A stretch of 64,000 bases of DNA, taken from assembly GCF_042701255.1 (NCBI RefSeq), contig NZ_CP170554.1, forward strand, positions 5,766,001 through 5,830,000, read 5' to 3'. The notes under the pieces are model-generated. The model had not been told where the DNA came from. It saw only the letters and a program-made list of their open reading frames with translations, and searched no databases. This DNA comes from Tahibacter sp042701255 (lineage in GTDB: Bacteria > Pseudomonadota > Gammaproteobacteria > Xanthomonadales > Rhodanobacteraceae). Positions 41,750 to 50,176 of this stretch are shown piece after piece (within the stretch, counting starts at the first letter, position 1; each line of letters begins with the position of its first letter). The position numbers and the translations under genes are program-made.

Positions 41750-43078
41750 ATGCCCACCGCCCTGCTCAGCCAGCTCTATCCCGCCCATCTGGAAACCCTG
41801 CAGAACCGCACGCGCATCGCGCTGGAGCGCGGCGGCTTCGATCATCTCGTCATCGCCGCAGGACAGCCGCGCTATCAGTTCCTCGACGACCTGCCCTATC
41901 CGTTCCAGGTCAATCCGCATTTCAAGCAGTGGCTGCCGGTGACCCGGGCGCCGGGCTCCTGGCTGGTGATCACGCCGGGACAGAAGCCGCGGCTGATCTA
42001 TCTGCAGCCGCACGACTATCGGCACGTCGTGCCCGAAGCGCCGGCCGGCTACTGGGTCGAGCATTTCGACATCGTCATCGTGCGCGAGGCCGCTGCGGCC
42101 GCGGCGCATCTGCCGGCCAACGCGGCGCGCTGCGCGATCATCGGCGAGGACACCGCAGCGGTCGCCGAGCACCGGCCGAACAATCCCGAGGCGGTGCTGA
42201 ACCACCTGCACTTCCATCGCGCCTGGAAGACCGAGTACGAACTCGCGATGATGCGCGTGGCTTCGCATCTCGGCGCGCGCGCGCATCGCGCAGCCGAGGC
42301 GGCGTTCCGTTCGGGCGCCTCGGAATACGCGATCCAGATGGCCTATCTCGGCGCCGCGCGCGAGACCGAGAACGAGCTGCCGTACAGCAACATCGTCTGC
42401 CTCAACGAACACGGCGCGGTGCTGCACTACACCAACCTCGAACGCAATCCGCCGGTCGTGTCGCATTCGCTGCTGATCGACGCCGGCGCGAGCTTCCACG
42501 GCTATGCCTGCGACATCACGCGCACGTACGCCGGCGCCGACGCGGCGGAATTCCAGCAGCTCGTAGCCGCAGTCGACGATGCGCAGCGCGATTTCTGCGC
42601 GCGCGTGCGCGCCGGCACGAGCTATCCGGAACTGCACGTGCATGCGCATCACGTGCTGGCCGGCATCCTGCGCGAGCAGGGCTTCATCCGCATGAGCGCC
42701 GAGAGCGCGGTCGAATCGGGCGTGTCCAGCGCGTTCTTCCCGCACGGTCTCGGCCACTACATCGGTCTGCAGGTGCACGACGTCGGCGGCTTCCAGGCGG
42801 CCGAGAGCGGCGGCACGCTCGCGCGGCCGGCCGGCCATCCGTACCTGCGGCTCACGCGCACGATCGAGGCCGGCCAGGTCATGACCATCGAGCCCGGCAT
42901 CTACTTCATCGATCTGCTGCTGGCCGAGCTGAAACAGAATCCGGCCGCCGGCGACGTGGTCTGGGACAAGGTCGACGCGTTCCGTCAGTACGGCGGCGTG
43001 CGCATCGAGGACGACGTGGTCTGCACGGCCGGCGAGCCCGAGAACCTGACGCGCGACGCCTTCGCCGCCTTGAAATGA
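41750..43078 (+). CDS. pepQ: Xaa-Pro dipeptidase (PepQ-like)
   Basis: The M24 metallopeptidase cleaves dipeptides with C-terminal proline. At 442 residues it matches the ~443-residue PepQ family. The five metal ligands are in LLIDAGASFHGYACDITRTY (two Asp), HGLGHYIGLQVHD (His), TIEPGIYFI (Glu) and RIEDDVV (Glu). The N-terminal creatinase-like domain includes PTALLSQLYPAHLETLQNRT and YPFQVNPHFKQWLPV, which are typical of PepQ. ATG 41750 has GGAG 7 bp upstream; the longer frame is not protein-like. It is divergent from the Npt-type transporter, and a second M24 enzyme, pepP, occurs at 58910. Cytosolic. Confidence 0.93.
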   Translation: MPTALLSQLYPAHLETLQNRTRIALERGGFDHLVIAAGQPRYQFLDDLPYPFQVNPHFKQWLPVTRAPGSWLVITPGQKPRLIYLQPHDYRHVVPEAPAGYWVEHFDIVIVREAAAAAAHLPANAARCAIIGEDTAAVAEHRPNNPEAVLNHLHFHRAWKTEYELAMMRVASHLGARAHRAAEAAFRSGASEYAIQMAYLGAARETENELPYSNIVCLNEHGAVLHYTNLERNPPVVSHSLLIDAGASFHGYACDITRTYAGADAAEFQQLVAAVDDAQRDFCARVRAGTSYPELHVHAHHVLAGILREQGFIRMSAESAVESGVSSAFFPHGLGHYIGLQVHDVGGFQAAESGGTLARPAGHPYLRLTRTIEAGQVMTIEPGIYFIDLLLAELKQNPAAGDVVWDKVDAFRQYGGVRIEDDVVCTAGEPENLTRDAFAALK

Positions 43079-43160
43079 TCCTGGCGGATGCGATATGCCG
43101 TGGTACGGGTCGTGGAACTGGAAACCTCTGAACAAGTCTGAGTTGGACTTTCGTTGACGG

Positions 43161-43215
43161 TTCCCCTCGAATCGAGGAGGCGGTCGGACGCCTGTCGCGC
43201 AGTTATCGGGCGGGT
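43161..43215. repeat. short dispersed repeat, copy 2
   Basis: TTCCCCTCGAATCGAGGAGG then CGGTCGGACGCC, an inverted relative of the element at 35860-35907. It lies in the 213-bp gap between pepQ and the membrane-protein gene. Confidence 0.55.
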
Positions 43216-43291
43216 TCGGGAGGAAGTTCGGCGCGGTACGTAGCACCGCGCTGCGACACGGGTTCAGACGTTGCTTGGGGGCGTCGTCGGC

Positions 43292-43987
43292 ATGGGTGAG
43301 CCACGCATATTCAATCGCGACCGGGAAATCCAGCGCCGCCGGCGCCTGGTCGAACGTCTGCATTCGCCGCGTCTGGCCATGGCGCTGATCACCGCGCTGA
43401 CCGCGGCCTGCGGCCTGCTGGTTTCGTATTTGCTGCTGCACGCCGGGCTGAGCTCCATGGTCCTGCGCTATCCGATCGCCGTCGGCGCGGCCTATCTGGT
43501 TTTTCTCGGTTTGCTCGGCTGGTGGCTGCATTCGCGTGCCGACGAGCGCGACGCCGATACCGACGTCGACCCGACCGACCTGATTCCCAACGGCAGCGGC
43601 GGCTCGGGCTACCACGCCGCCGCGGATCACGACGGCGGCGCGTCCGGCTCGGACTGGAGTTTCGGCGACGGCGACGGTGAAGGCGCCGTCATCGCCGCCG
43701 TCATCGTGGCGGCCGTCGTGCTGTTCGGCGCGCTGTTCGCGGCGTTTTCCATCATTTCCGCGGCACCCGTGCTGCTCGCCGAACTGCTCGTCGACGTGGC
43801 GCTGGCCGGCGGTCTGTATCGCCACGTGCGCCGCATCGACCGCGAACGCCATTGGCTGAAGACGGCGCTCGCGCGGACCTTCTGGCGCTTCGCCGCGGTC
43901 GCGGCGCTGTTCGCCGCTGCCGGCTGGCTGGCCGCGCGGCTGGTGCCCGGCGCCGACTCGATCGGCGACCTGTTGCACCGCGCATGA
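43292..43987 (+). CDS. membrane protein, first gene of the sigma/kinase operon
   Basis: ATG 43292 gives 231 residues; a TTG 21 bp upstream is a possible alternative. Helices are seen at ~31-50 (LAMALITALTAACGLLVSYL), ~60-78 (YPIAVGAAYLVFLGLLGWWL), ~135-160 (AVIAAVIVAAVVLFGALFAA, FSIISAAPVLLAELLVDVAL) and ~200-220 (FWRFAAVAALFAAAGWLAAR). Between helices 2 and 3 is an acidic, Gly-rich loop (DADTDVDPTDL, SDWSFGDGDGEG). No known family. Its stop overlaps the sigma-factor start by 4 bp (ATGA), so the two are coupled and it may be the membrane partner of the sigma/kinase pair. That role is inferred only from position. Confidence 0.75.
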   Translation: MGEPRIFNRDREIQRRRRLVERLHSPRLAMALITALTAACGLLVSYLLLHAGLSSMVLRYPIAVGAAYLVFLGLLGWWLHSRADERDADTDVDPTDLIPNGSGGSGYHAAADHDGGASGSDWSFGDGDGEGAVIAAVIVAAVVLFGALFAAFSIISAAPVLLAELLVDVALAGGLYRHVRRIDRERHWLKTALARTFWRFAAVAALFAAAGWLAARLVPGADSIGDLLHRA

Positions 43988-44550
43988 GCGTCGCGCCGAT
44001 CACCGAACTGCTGGAACGCTGGCGCGCCGGAGAACCCGGCGCGGCCGGCGCGCTCATGGACGAGGTCTATCCGCTGCTGCGCGAGATCGCGCAATCGCGT
44101 CTGCGCCGGCATGCGCGCGGTGCGACCTTGCAGCCCACCGAGCTGGCCAACGAGGCCTATGCGCGCCTGCACGGCGCACGCACGACCGACTGGCGCAGCC
44201 GCGCGCATTTCTTCGCGTTTTCCGCGAAGGTCATACGCGGCCTCGCCGTCGACTACGTGCGCGCCCGCAGCAGCGAGAAGCGCGGCGGCCATCTGCTGCT
44301 GATGCCGCTGGATCAGGCCGAGGATGCACCGGCCGAGTCCGAGGACCTCGACGTGCTGGCCGTCGACCAGGCCTTGAGCGAGCTCGAACGCGACGACGCC
44401 GTGCTCGCGCAGATCGTCGAGCTCAAGTTCTTCTCCGGCCTGAGCAGCGACGAGATCGCCGAAGCCTGTGGCCTGTCGCGGGCGACGGTCGTGCGCCGCT
44501 GGCGCTACGCGCGCGCCTGGCTGGCCGACCGTCTCGGCAGTCTCGCCTGA
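43984..44550 (+). CDS. ECF-type RNA polymerase sigma factor (kinase-linked subgroup)
   Basis: The 188-residue protein fits the ECF subfamily often named Sig-70_X6/TIGR02999: start ITELLERWRAGEPGAAGALM, region 2 with LRRHARGATLQPTELANEAY, RAHFFAFSAKVIRGLAVDYV and the region 4 helix-turn-helix VELKFFSGLSSDEIAEACGL then SRATVVRRWRYARAWLA. No anti-sigma gene adjoins it; instead a Ser/Thr kinase follows 25 bp downstream. In characterised relatives (Xanthomonas EcfK/PknS, Vibrio EcfP/PknT) such sigma factors are activated by phosphorylation in region 2. The start ATG overlaps the preceding stop (ATGA). Confidence 0.9.
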   Translation: MSVAPITELLERWRAGEPGAAGALMDEVYPLLREIAQSRLRRHARGATLQPTELANEAYARLHGARTTDWRSRAHFFAFSAKVIRGLAVDYVRARSSEKRGGHLLLMPLDQAEDAPAESEDLDVLAVDQALSELERDDAVLAQIVELKFFSGLSSDEIAEACGLSRATVVRRWRYARAWLADRLGSLA

Positions 44551-44575
44551 GCGACGGACGCATCGCGGACGACGC

Positions 44576-46891
44576 ATGAGTTCCATTTCTTCGGCCGAGG
44601 TGCAGCGCCGGTTCGCCGAACTCGTCGAGCTCGATCCGGCCGTCGCCGCCGCGCAGCTGGATGCATTGGCCGTCACCGATGCAGCGCTGGCCGCGCGCCT
44701 GCGCGGTCTGCTCGCGGTCGACGCCGTGTTCAGCGACGACGACGCGGCTACCGAGCGTCTGCCGGCCGGCCTGCGCGCGCTGCATCGCCGCGACGACGAC
44801 TGGCAGGGCCGCCGCATTGGCCGCTGGCGCCTGCTCGACCGCGTCGGCAGCGGCGGCATGGGCACGGTCTATCGCGCCGTCGCCAGCGACGCGGACGGCA
44901 CCGTGGTCGCGCTGAAGCTGCTGCGCGCCGACCGCGAAGACGCTGCGCTGCGCCGCCGCTTCGCGCTGGAGCGCAAGGTGCTGCAAAGCCTGCGGCATCC
45001 GGGCATCGCCGGCCTCGTCGACGCCGGCGAGAGCGCCGACGGCACGCCGTATGTCGCGATGGAATTCGTCGAAGGCCGCCACCTGTTCGACTACGCCGAT
45101 CAGGAGAAGCTCGACGTCCCGGCGCGCGCCGGCCTGCTGCTGCGGATCTGCGCCGCGGTCGCGCATGCGCACGCGCGCCAGGTCGTGCATCGCGACATCA
45201 AGAACAGCAACGTGCTCATGACCGCGCAGGGCCAGCCCAAGCTGCTCGACTTTGGCATCGCCAAGCCGCTGCAGGCGCAGTTCGGCAGCGAGTACCTCGA
45301 ACACACCGCGACCGGTCAGCGCTTCTTCTCCGCCGCGAGCGCGGCGCCGGAACAGCTGAGCGGCGCGGCGACCGGACCGGCCTGCGACGTCTACGCGCTG
45401 GGCGCGCTGCTCTACGAGCTGCTCTGCGGCGAGCCGCCGCTGGCCCTGCACGGACTCAGCGCCGGCCAGGTCGAGATCGCGATCCTGCAGCAGGTGCCGC
45501 CGCTGCCGTCGCAGCGACTGCTCGCGCTGCCGGTCCACGTCGGCAATGCACGGGCGCGCCAGCGCGATCTCGGCGACCGCAACGCGCTGGCCGCGCGCCT
45601 GCGCGGCGGGCTCGATCGCGTCGCGGCTCGCGCCTTGGGCAAAGAACCGGCGCAGCGCCAGGCCTCGGTGGAACGCTTCGCGCAGGAACTGCGCGCGGCC
45701 TGCCGCGGCAGCGGGAACGGCACGGCGACCGATCTCACGCAGCGGCTGCGCCGGTTCGTCGTCGCGCAACCACCGCGCCGGATCATCGCCGCGGCGCTGA
45801 TCGGGCTCGTGCTGATCGGCACCGGCGTGGGCTGGCTGTCGCGACGGAGCGAGCGGCCCGTCGCCGCAGCAGCGGCAACCGCGACGGCCGAAGAACCCGT
45901 CGACGCGGCGCCGGTTTCCGCATCGGCCGAGAGCGATCCGCAGGCGCGGATCGAACTGCTGCTGAGCCGCACCCAGCGCGAGCTGCAGCGCCGCGACGAA
46001 GCCGCCGCGCTGCGCTTGCTCGATCAGGCCGACGCCGAGCTCGACGCCGCCGGACGGCCGCGCGACCTGCAGCTGCATCTGCTCTCGCTGCGCGCGCTGG
46101 CCGCGACGCGCGGCGGCGATTTCCCGCTCGCCGCCCAGGCGCTGGACCAGGCCGAAGCGATCGCGGCGAACACGGCCGAACAGGCCGCGCTGGCCCTGCT
46201 GCGCGCGCGCCTGCTCGCTGCCCGCGGCCGCGACGCCGAAGCGGCCGCGCTGCTGCGCGAAGTCGCGACGGCCACGTTGCCGCGGCTGCAGCCCGACGAT
46301 CCGCTGGCCGTGCAGATCCGCCAGCAGCGCGACGCGCTGGCCGCGCTGCCGGCCGCCAGCCCGGCAGCGCGCAACGACGCCGCAGCGACCGCACCCGATC
46401 CGCGGCTGCAGCAACAACTGGAACGCCTGTCGCGGGATCTCTCCGTGGCTCGCGCCGAGGCCGGCATCGACGCCGGCGACGTGGCCTCGGCGACCGCATT
46501 GAACCTGCCGTCCGCGAACGAGGCCGGAGCAGCCGCAGCGGCGGTTCCGGTCGCAGCGGACGACACGGCGACGGCCGCGCAGCTCGCCGACGAGGTCGCC
46601 CGCGGCTGCGCGCTGAACCTGCGCGGCGAACATGCGGCGGCGCTGGCGCTGCTCGATGCGGCACTGGAACGCGTGCGCGACGAGCCGGCGCTGCGCCACG
46701 GCGACGACTATCGCCTGGGCGCACTCGCGCTGGCCCTGGCGCGCTACGGCGCGGCGCCGGATGCGGCGCTGGCCGAGCAACTGAGCCACGAGCTCGCGCG
46801 CGACGCCTGGCTGGTCGGCGCCGACGCGCGCCGGCGCTGGCGCGAACAGGCGGCCGTCGCGCTGAAGCTCGGCGTGGCGCCGGCGTCCTAG
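44576..46891 (+). CDS. Hanks-type serine/threonine protein kinase with one membrane helix
   Basis: The 771-residue product has a short N-terminal helical domain (~1-75), then a complete kinase domain (~80-370): glycine loop LLDRVGSGGMGTVYRAV, catalytic Lys in VVALKLLRAD, HRDIKNSNVLM and DFGIAKPL. The membrane helix (RRIIAAALIGLVLIGTGVGW) follows at ~400-420. The remaining ~350 residues are periplasmic, rich in Ala/Arg and in TPR-like helices (LQRRDEAAALRLLDQADAEL; FPLAAQALDQAEAIAANTAE), presumably the sensing part. It starts 25 bp after the sigma gene in the same operon and is its likely activating kinase. The APE-end of the activation loop reads SAASAAPEQLSG, as in the family. Confidence 0.93.
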   Translation: MSSISSAEVQRRFAELVELDPAVAAAQLDALAVTDAALAARLRGLLAVDAVFSDDDAATERLPAGLRALHRRDDDWQGRRIGRWRLLDRVGSGGMGTVYRAVASDADGTVVALKLLRADREDAALRRRFALERKVLQSLRHPGIAGLVDAGESADGTPYVAMEFVEGRHLFDYADQEKLDVPARAGLLLRICAAVAHAHARQVVHRDIKNSNVLMTAQGQPKLLDFGIAKPLQAQFGSEYLEHTATGQRFFSAASAAPEQLSGAATGPACDVYALGALLYELLCGEPPLALHGLSAGQVEIAILQQVPPLPSQRLLALPVHVGNARARQRDLGDRNALAARLRGGLDRVAARALGKEPAQRQASVERFAQELRAACRGSGNGTATDLTQRLRRFVVAQPPRRIIAAALIGLVLIGTGVGWLSRRSERPVAAAAATATAEEPVDAAPVSASAESDPQARIELLLSRTQRELQRRDEAAALRLLDQADAELDAAGRPRDLQLHLLSLRALAATRGGDFPLAAQALDQAEAIAANTAEQAALALLRARLLAARGRDAEAAALLREVATATLPRLQPDDPLAVQIRQQRDALAALPAASPAARNDAAATAPDPRLQQQLERLSRDLSVARAEAGIDAGDVASATALNLPSANEAGAAAAAVPVAADDTATAAQLADEVARGCALNLRGEHAAALALLDAALERVRDEPALRHGDDYRLGALALALARYGAAPDAALAEQLSHELARDAWLVGADARRRWREQAAVALKLGVAPAS

Positions 46892-47192
46892 CCGCCGGCG
46901 ACCCGGCAACCGGCAAACGACGGATCCGCGGTTCATCAATCCGGCCCCGCCGCCGCTCTCGTCGCTCACCGCCCCGCCGCGACGGCGCCCGTACGCCCGG
47001 GCCGCGCTGAAATCACCACGGAATTTCCCTGTGCCAAGGTCGGAACCGGACGCGGGCCGAGGCCGCCGCGCGCCGGCCCGTGTCCATGCGCCGCGCGGCG
47101 CGGCATCATTCGCGACGGCGGGCGTCGCCGGCAGCGGAAACACCGGCTGTCGCCGGTTGTCTGACGCCGCGCCGGACCAACGGGAACCTGCG
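46892..47192. other. intergenic region between the kinase and mprF
   Basis: 301 bp, GC-rich. I see no gene, repeat or clear promoter. Open frames that cross it are continuations of shadow frames from the neighbours. Confidence 0.4.
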
Positions 47193-49811
47193 ATGACCGC
47201 TTCACTCACGGACGACACTGCCGCACCGGCCGCTTCGCGCTGGGCGTTCCTGCGCTGGCTGATACCGGCGGCCTTCCTGCTGCTGACCGGCTGGCTGGTC
47301 TGGCGCGAGCTGACCAGCTTCGACCTGACCCAGGTGCAGCGCACCCTGGTCGCCGTACCCACCGTGAAGGCGCTCGGCATCGCCGTGTTCGCGCTGATCG
47401 CGGTCGGCCTGACCGGCCTCGTCGACCTGCGCATCGCGCGCTGGCTCAAGCTGAACGTCCGCGCCGGCGAGCTGCTGCATCTCGCGCTGATCGCCAACGC
47501 GCTGTCCAACACCGTCAACCTGTCCGGCGCCATGGGCGCCGGCGTGCGCCTGATGGGACTGAACGGCCGCGGCATCGACCTGCCGCGCACGGCGACCCTG
47601 ATCGGCATGCAGGCGCTGTCCCTGCCGCTGGGGCTTTCGGTACTCGTCGCCATCGCGATATTCACCGGCAACCTGCCGCTGATTCCGGGCACCGCCACGC
47701 GCTGGCTCGCCCTGGCCGTGCTGGTCGCCGCGAGCCTCTACCTGCCGCTGTATTTCGTGCTGACGCGCCAGCGCCGGCTGATGCGCTGGCTGCCGGCCGA
47801 GCAGCCGCTGCCGAGCCTGGCCCTGCGCCTGGAACTCAGCGCGATCTCGCTGCTGGACTGGCTGCTGGCCGGGGCCACGCTGTATGTCTGCCTCAACGTC
47901 AGCGGCGCGGCGGTCACGCCGCTGGAACTGCTGGGCGCGTTCGCCGGCGCCTCGGTGCTGGGCCTGGTCAGCCTGGTGCCCGGCGGTCTCGGCGTGTTCG
48001 ACGGCCTGCTGCTGCTCGCACTGGGCCAGACCCACGACCAGGCCGCGATCGTGTCGGGCCTGTTCCTGTTCCGTCTCGCCTATTACCTGCTGCCGCTGTT
48101 CGTCGGCCTGTATCTGGGTTCGGGCCTGCTCGTCGATCGGCTGCCGCAGCTCGCGCGGCTGCGCGAGCGCCTGGCCGGCCATCCGCTCTACGGCCTGCTG
48201 CAGCTGCCGGCCGGCCTGCTCGCCGATCTGGGCATACGCCTGCTCGCAATCTTCACCTTCGCCGCCGGCGTGCTGCTGCTGGCCTCGGCCGCGATACCCG
48301 GACTGCACGACCGCCTGCGCGCGGCCGGCCAGTACCTGTCGCTGCTGACCCTGGAAAGCTCCTACTGGCTCAGCGTGCTGACCGGCGTGCTGCTGCTGGG
48401 TCTCGCCCGCGGCATCGACGGCCGCCTGCGCATGGCTTACCGGCTGACCCAGTTCGTGCTCGCGTTCAGCGCGCTGCTCGCGCTGGCCAAGGGCCTGCAT
48501 TTCGGCGAAGCGCTGTTCCTGCTCGGCGTGGCCGCGCTGCTGCGTTCGCGCAAGAGCGCTTTCAGCCAGCGCGCGATGCCGCTGGGTTCGTTCACGACGG
48601 CCGGCTGGATCGCCGGCCTGCTCGCCGTCGTCGTCGTGTTCTTCGCGGTCGGCGTCGCGGCCGTGCTCGGCGACGATTCCTTCGACCTGTTCTACGTCGG
48701 TTTCAGCGAGCATTCCTCGCGTCTCGCTCGCGGCCTCGTCGCCGCGGCGCTCGGCGTGGCGGTCTATCTGATCTGGCAAAGCTTCGCCGTGCGCCGGCCG
48801 GCGCCGCCGGCGCCGCTGCGTCGCGAGCTCGAAGAAGCGCGCGAGCTCTATCGCCAGCACGGCGGCGGCGAGTTCGGCCACTTGAGCTTCATGGGCGACA
48901 AGTCGCTGTTCTGGGCCGGCGACCGCCAGGCCGTCGTCGCCTACGGCACGATACGCGACCGCCTCGTCGCACTCGGCTCGCCCTGCGGCAGCGAAGCCGC
49001 GGTGTCGCGCGCAATCCTCGATTTCCGCCGCTTCGCCGACAGCCAGAACAGCGTGCCGGTGTTCTACGAAGTGCTGGAGCCGGAACTGTCGCGCTTCCAC
49101 GATCACGGCTTCGATCTGTTCAAGCTCGGCGAGCTCGCGACGATCAAGCTCGAGGAATTCTCGCTGGCCGGCAAGCGCTGGGAGGATCTGCGCCAGGCCG
49201 TGAACCGCTCGGCCAAGGAAAACCTGCGCTTCGAACTGCACGAGCCGCCGTTCGACACGGCGCTGCTGTCCGACGTGCAGCAGGTCTCCGACACCTGGCT
49301 CGCCGACAAGGGCGGCAGCGAGAAAGGCTTCTCGCTCGGCCGCTTCGATCCGGCCTACATGAGCTGGGGTCCGCTCGCGCTGGTCTATCACGGCGAACGC
49401 CTCGTCGCGTTCGCGAACGTGCTGCCGCCCTACGGCCGCAACGGCACGGTCAGCGTCGACCTCATGCGCCACGTGCCCGACGCGCCGCGCTCGAGCATGG
49501 ACTTCCTGTTCGCCCGCGTCATGCAGTGGGGACAGGAACAGAAATTCTCGCGCTTCAGCCTCGGCATGGCGCCGCTGTCCAACGTCGGTGCGAATCCCTA
49601 CGCGCGCATCAACGAACGCCTGGCCGCACTCGCGTTCCGCTACGGCAACAGCCGCTACAACTACCAGGGCATACGCCGCTACAAGGAAAAATTCCGCCCC
49701 GACTGGACCGGCTCCTACCTCGCCTATCCGCGCGGCATCTGGGTACCCGGACTGCTCGTCGACGTCGCCGCGCTGGTCGGCGGCGGATACCGCAAGCTGC
49801 TGAAGGGCTGA
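47193..49811 (+). CDS. mprF: bifunctional phosphatidylglycerol lysyltransferase/flippase
   Basis: The product (872 residues) aminoacylates phosphatidylglycerol using aminoacyl-tRNA and flips it across the inner membrane, lowering negative surface charge and giving resistance to cationic peptides and acid. Residues ~15-535 contain about 14 transmembrane helices (NALSNTVNLSGAMGAGVRLM; VSLVPGGLGVFDGLLLLALG is the flippase signature). Residues ~550-860 are the cytosolic synthase domain of the DUF2156/GNAT-like type (GHLSFMGDKSLFWAGDRQAV; RFSLGMAPLSNVG; RYKEKFRPDW). ATG 47193 begins MTASLTDDTAAP. It precedes the RHS gene by 365 bp. virJ/acvB, whose product hydrolyses lysyl-PG in Agrobacterium, lies on the other side of the RHS cassette in the opposite orientation. 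Amino acid used (Lys or Ala) cannot be read. Confidence 0.93.
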   Translation: MTASLTDDTAAPAASRWAFLRWLIPAAFLLLTGWLVWRELTSFDLTQVQRTLVAVPTVKALGIAVFALIAVGLTGLVDLRIARWLKLNVRAGELLHLALIANALSNTVNLSGAMGAGVRLMGLNGRGIDLPRTATLIGMQALSLPLGLSVLVAIAIFTGNLPLIPGTATRWLALAVLVAASLYLPLYFVLTRQRRLMRWLPAEQPLPSLALRLELSAISLLDWLLAGATLYVCLNVSGAAVTPLELLGAFAGASVLGLVSLVPGGLGVFDGLLLLALGQTHDQAAIVSGLFLFRLAYYLLPLFVGLYLGSGLLVDRLPQLARLRERLAGHPLYGLLQLPAGLLADLGIRLLAIFTFAAGVLLLASAAIPGLHDRLRAAGQYLSLLTLESSYWLSVLTGVLLLGLARGIDGRLRMAYRLTQFVLAFSALLALAKGLHFGEALFLLGVAALLRSRKSAFSQRAMPLGSFTTAGWIAGLLAVVVVFFAVGVAAVLGDDSFDLFYVGFSEHSSRLARGLVAAALGVAVYLIWQSFAVRRPAPPAPLRRELEEARELYRQHGGGEFGHLSFMGDKSLFWAGDRQAVVAYGTIRDRLVALGSPCGSEAAVSRAILDFRRFADSQNSVPVFYEVLEPELSRFHDHGFDLFKLGELATIKLEEFSLAGKRWEDLRQAVNRSAKENLRFELHEPPFDTALLSDVQQVSDTWLADKGGSEKGFSLGRFDPAYMSWGPLALVYHGERLVAFANVLPPYGRNGTVSVDLMRHVPDAPRSSMDFLFARVMQWGQEQKFSRFSLGMAPLSNVGANPYARINERLAALAFRYGNSRYNYQGIRRYKEKFRPDWTGSYLAYPRGIWVPGLLVDVAALVGGGYRKLLKG

Positions 49812-50176
49812 ACCCACGCGCCTCCGCCGTGGCGCGGAGACGACTCGGACCAGAGACCGGGCCCCGCGCATCGCCGGGGCGGTGAATGCGTGCCGCGTGG
49901 TGCACCGCCGTTGCGGCACTGATCCTGTTTTCAGCCGGGCTGCGAATGACTGGTTCGCACGCGCTCCGGACTGCCCGGCGCCCTGACCGCATACGCACGC
50001 CGCTCCGCTGGCCTCCAGCGACCGTGCGCCGGCGGCCCGGCCGTCGGCGGGCCGGCGCAACGGGCCGGAACGCCGGCGATTCCGGGCATGCGCCCGGGTT
50101 CGAGGCGGCCGGCACGGCTGCGTGAAGCCAACGACGTCACCTCGCCCATCGCGCCATCCCTCTGCAGCAGGACACC
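49812..50176. other. intergenic region between mprF and the RHS gene
   Basis: 365 bp with a small GCCCCG/CGGGGC hairpin at 49861-49880 that may end the mprF transcript. No convincing small gene; the RHS promoter presumably lies here but no clean consensus is readable. Confidence 0.35.

Noticed and set aside
49886..50125. 79-codon frame upstream of the RHS gene
   Set aside because: Arg/Pro-rich, no ribosome site; looks like open frame by GC bias.
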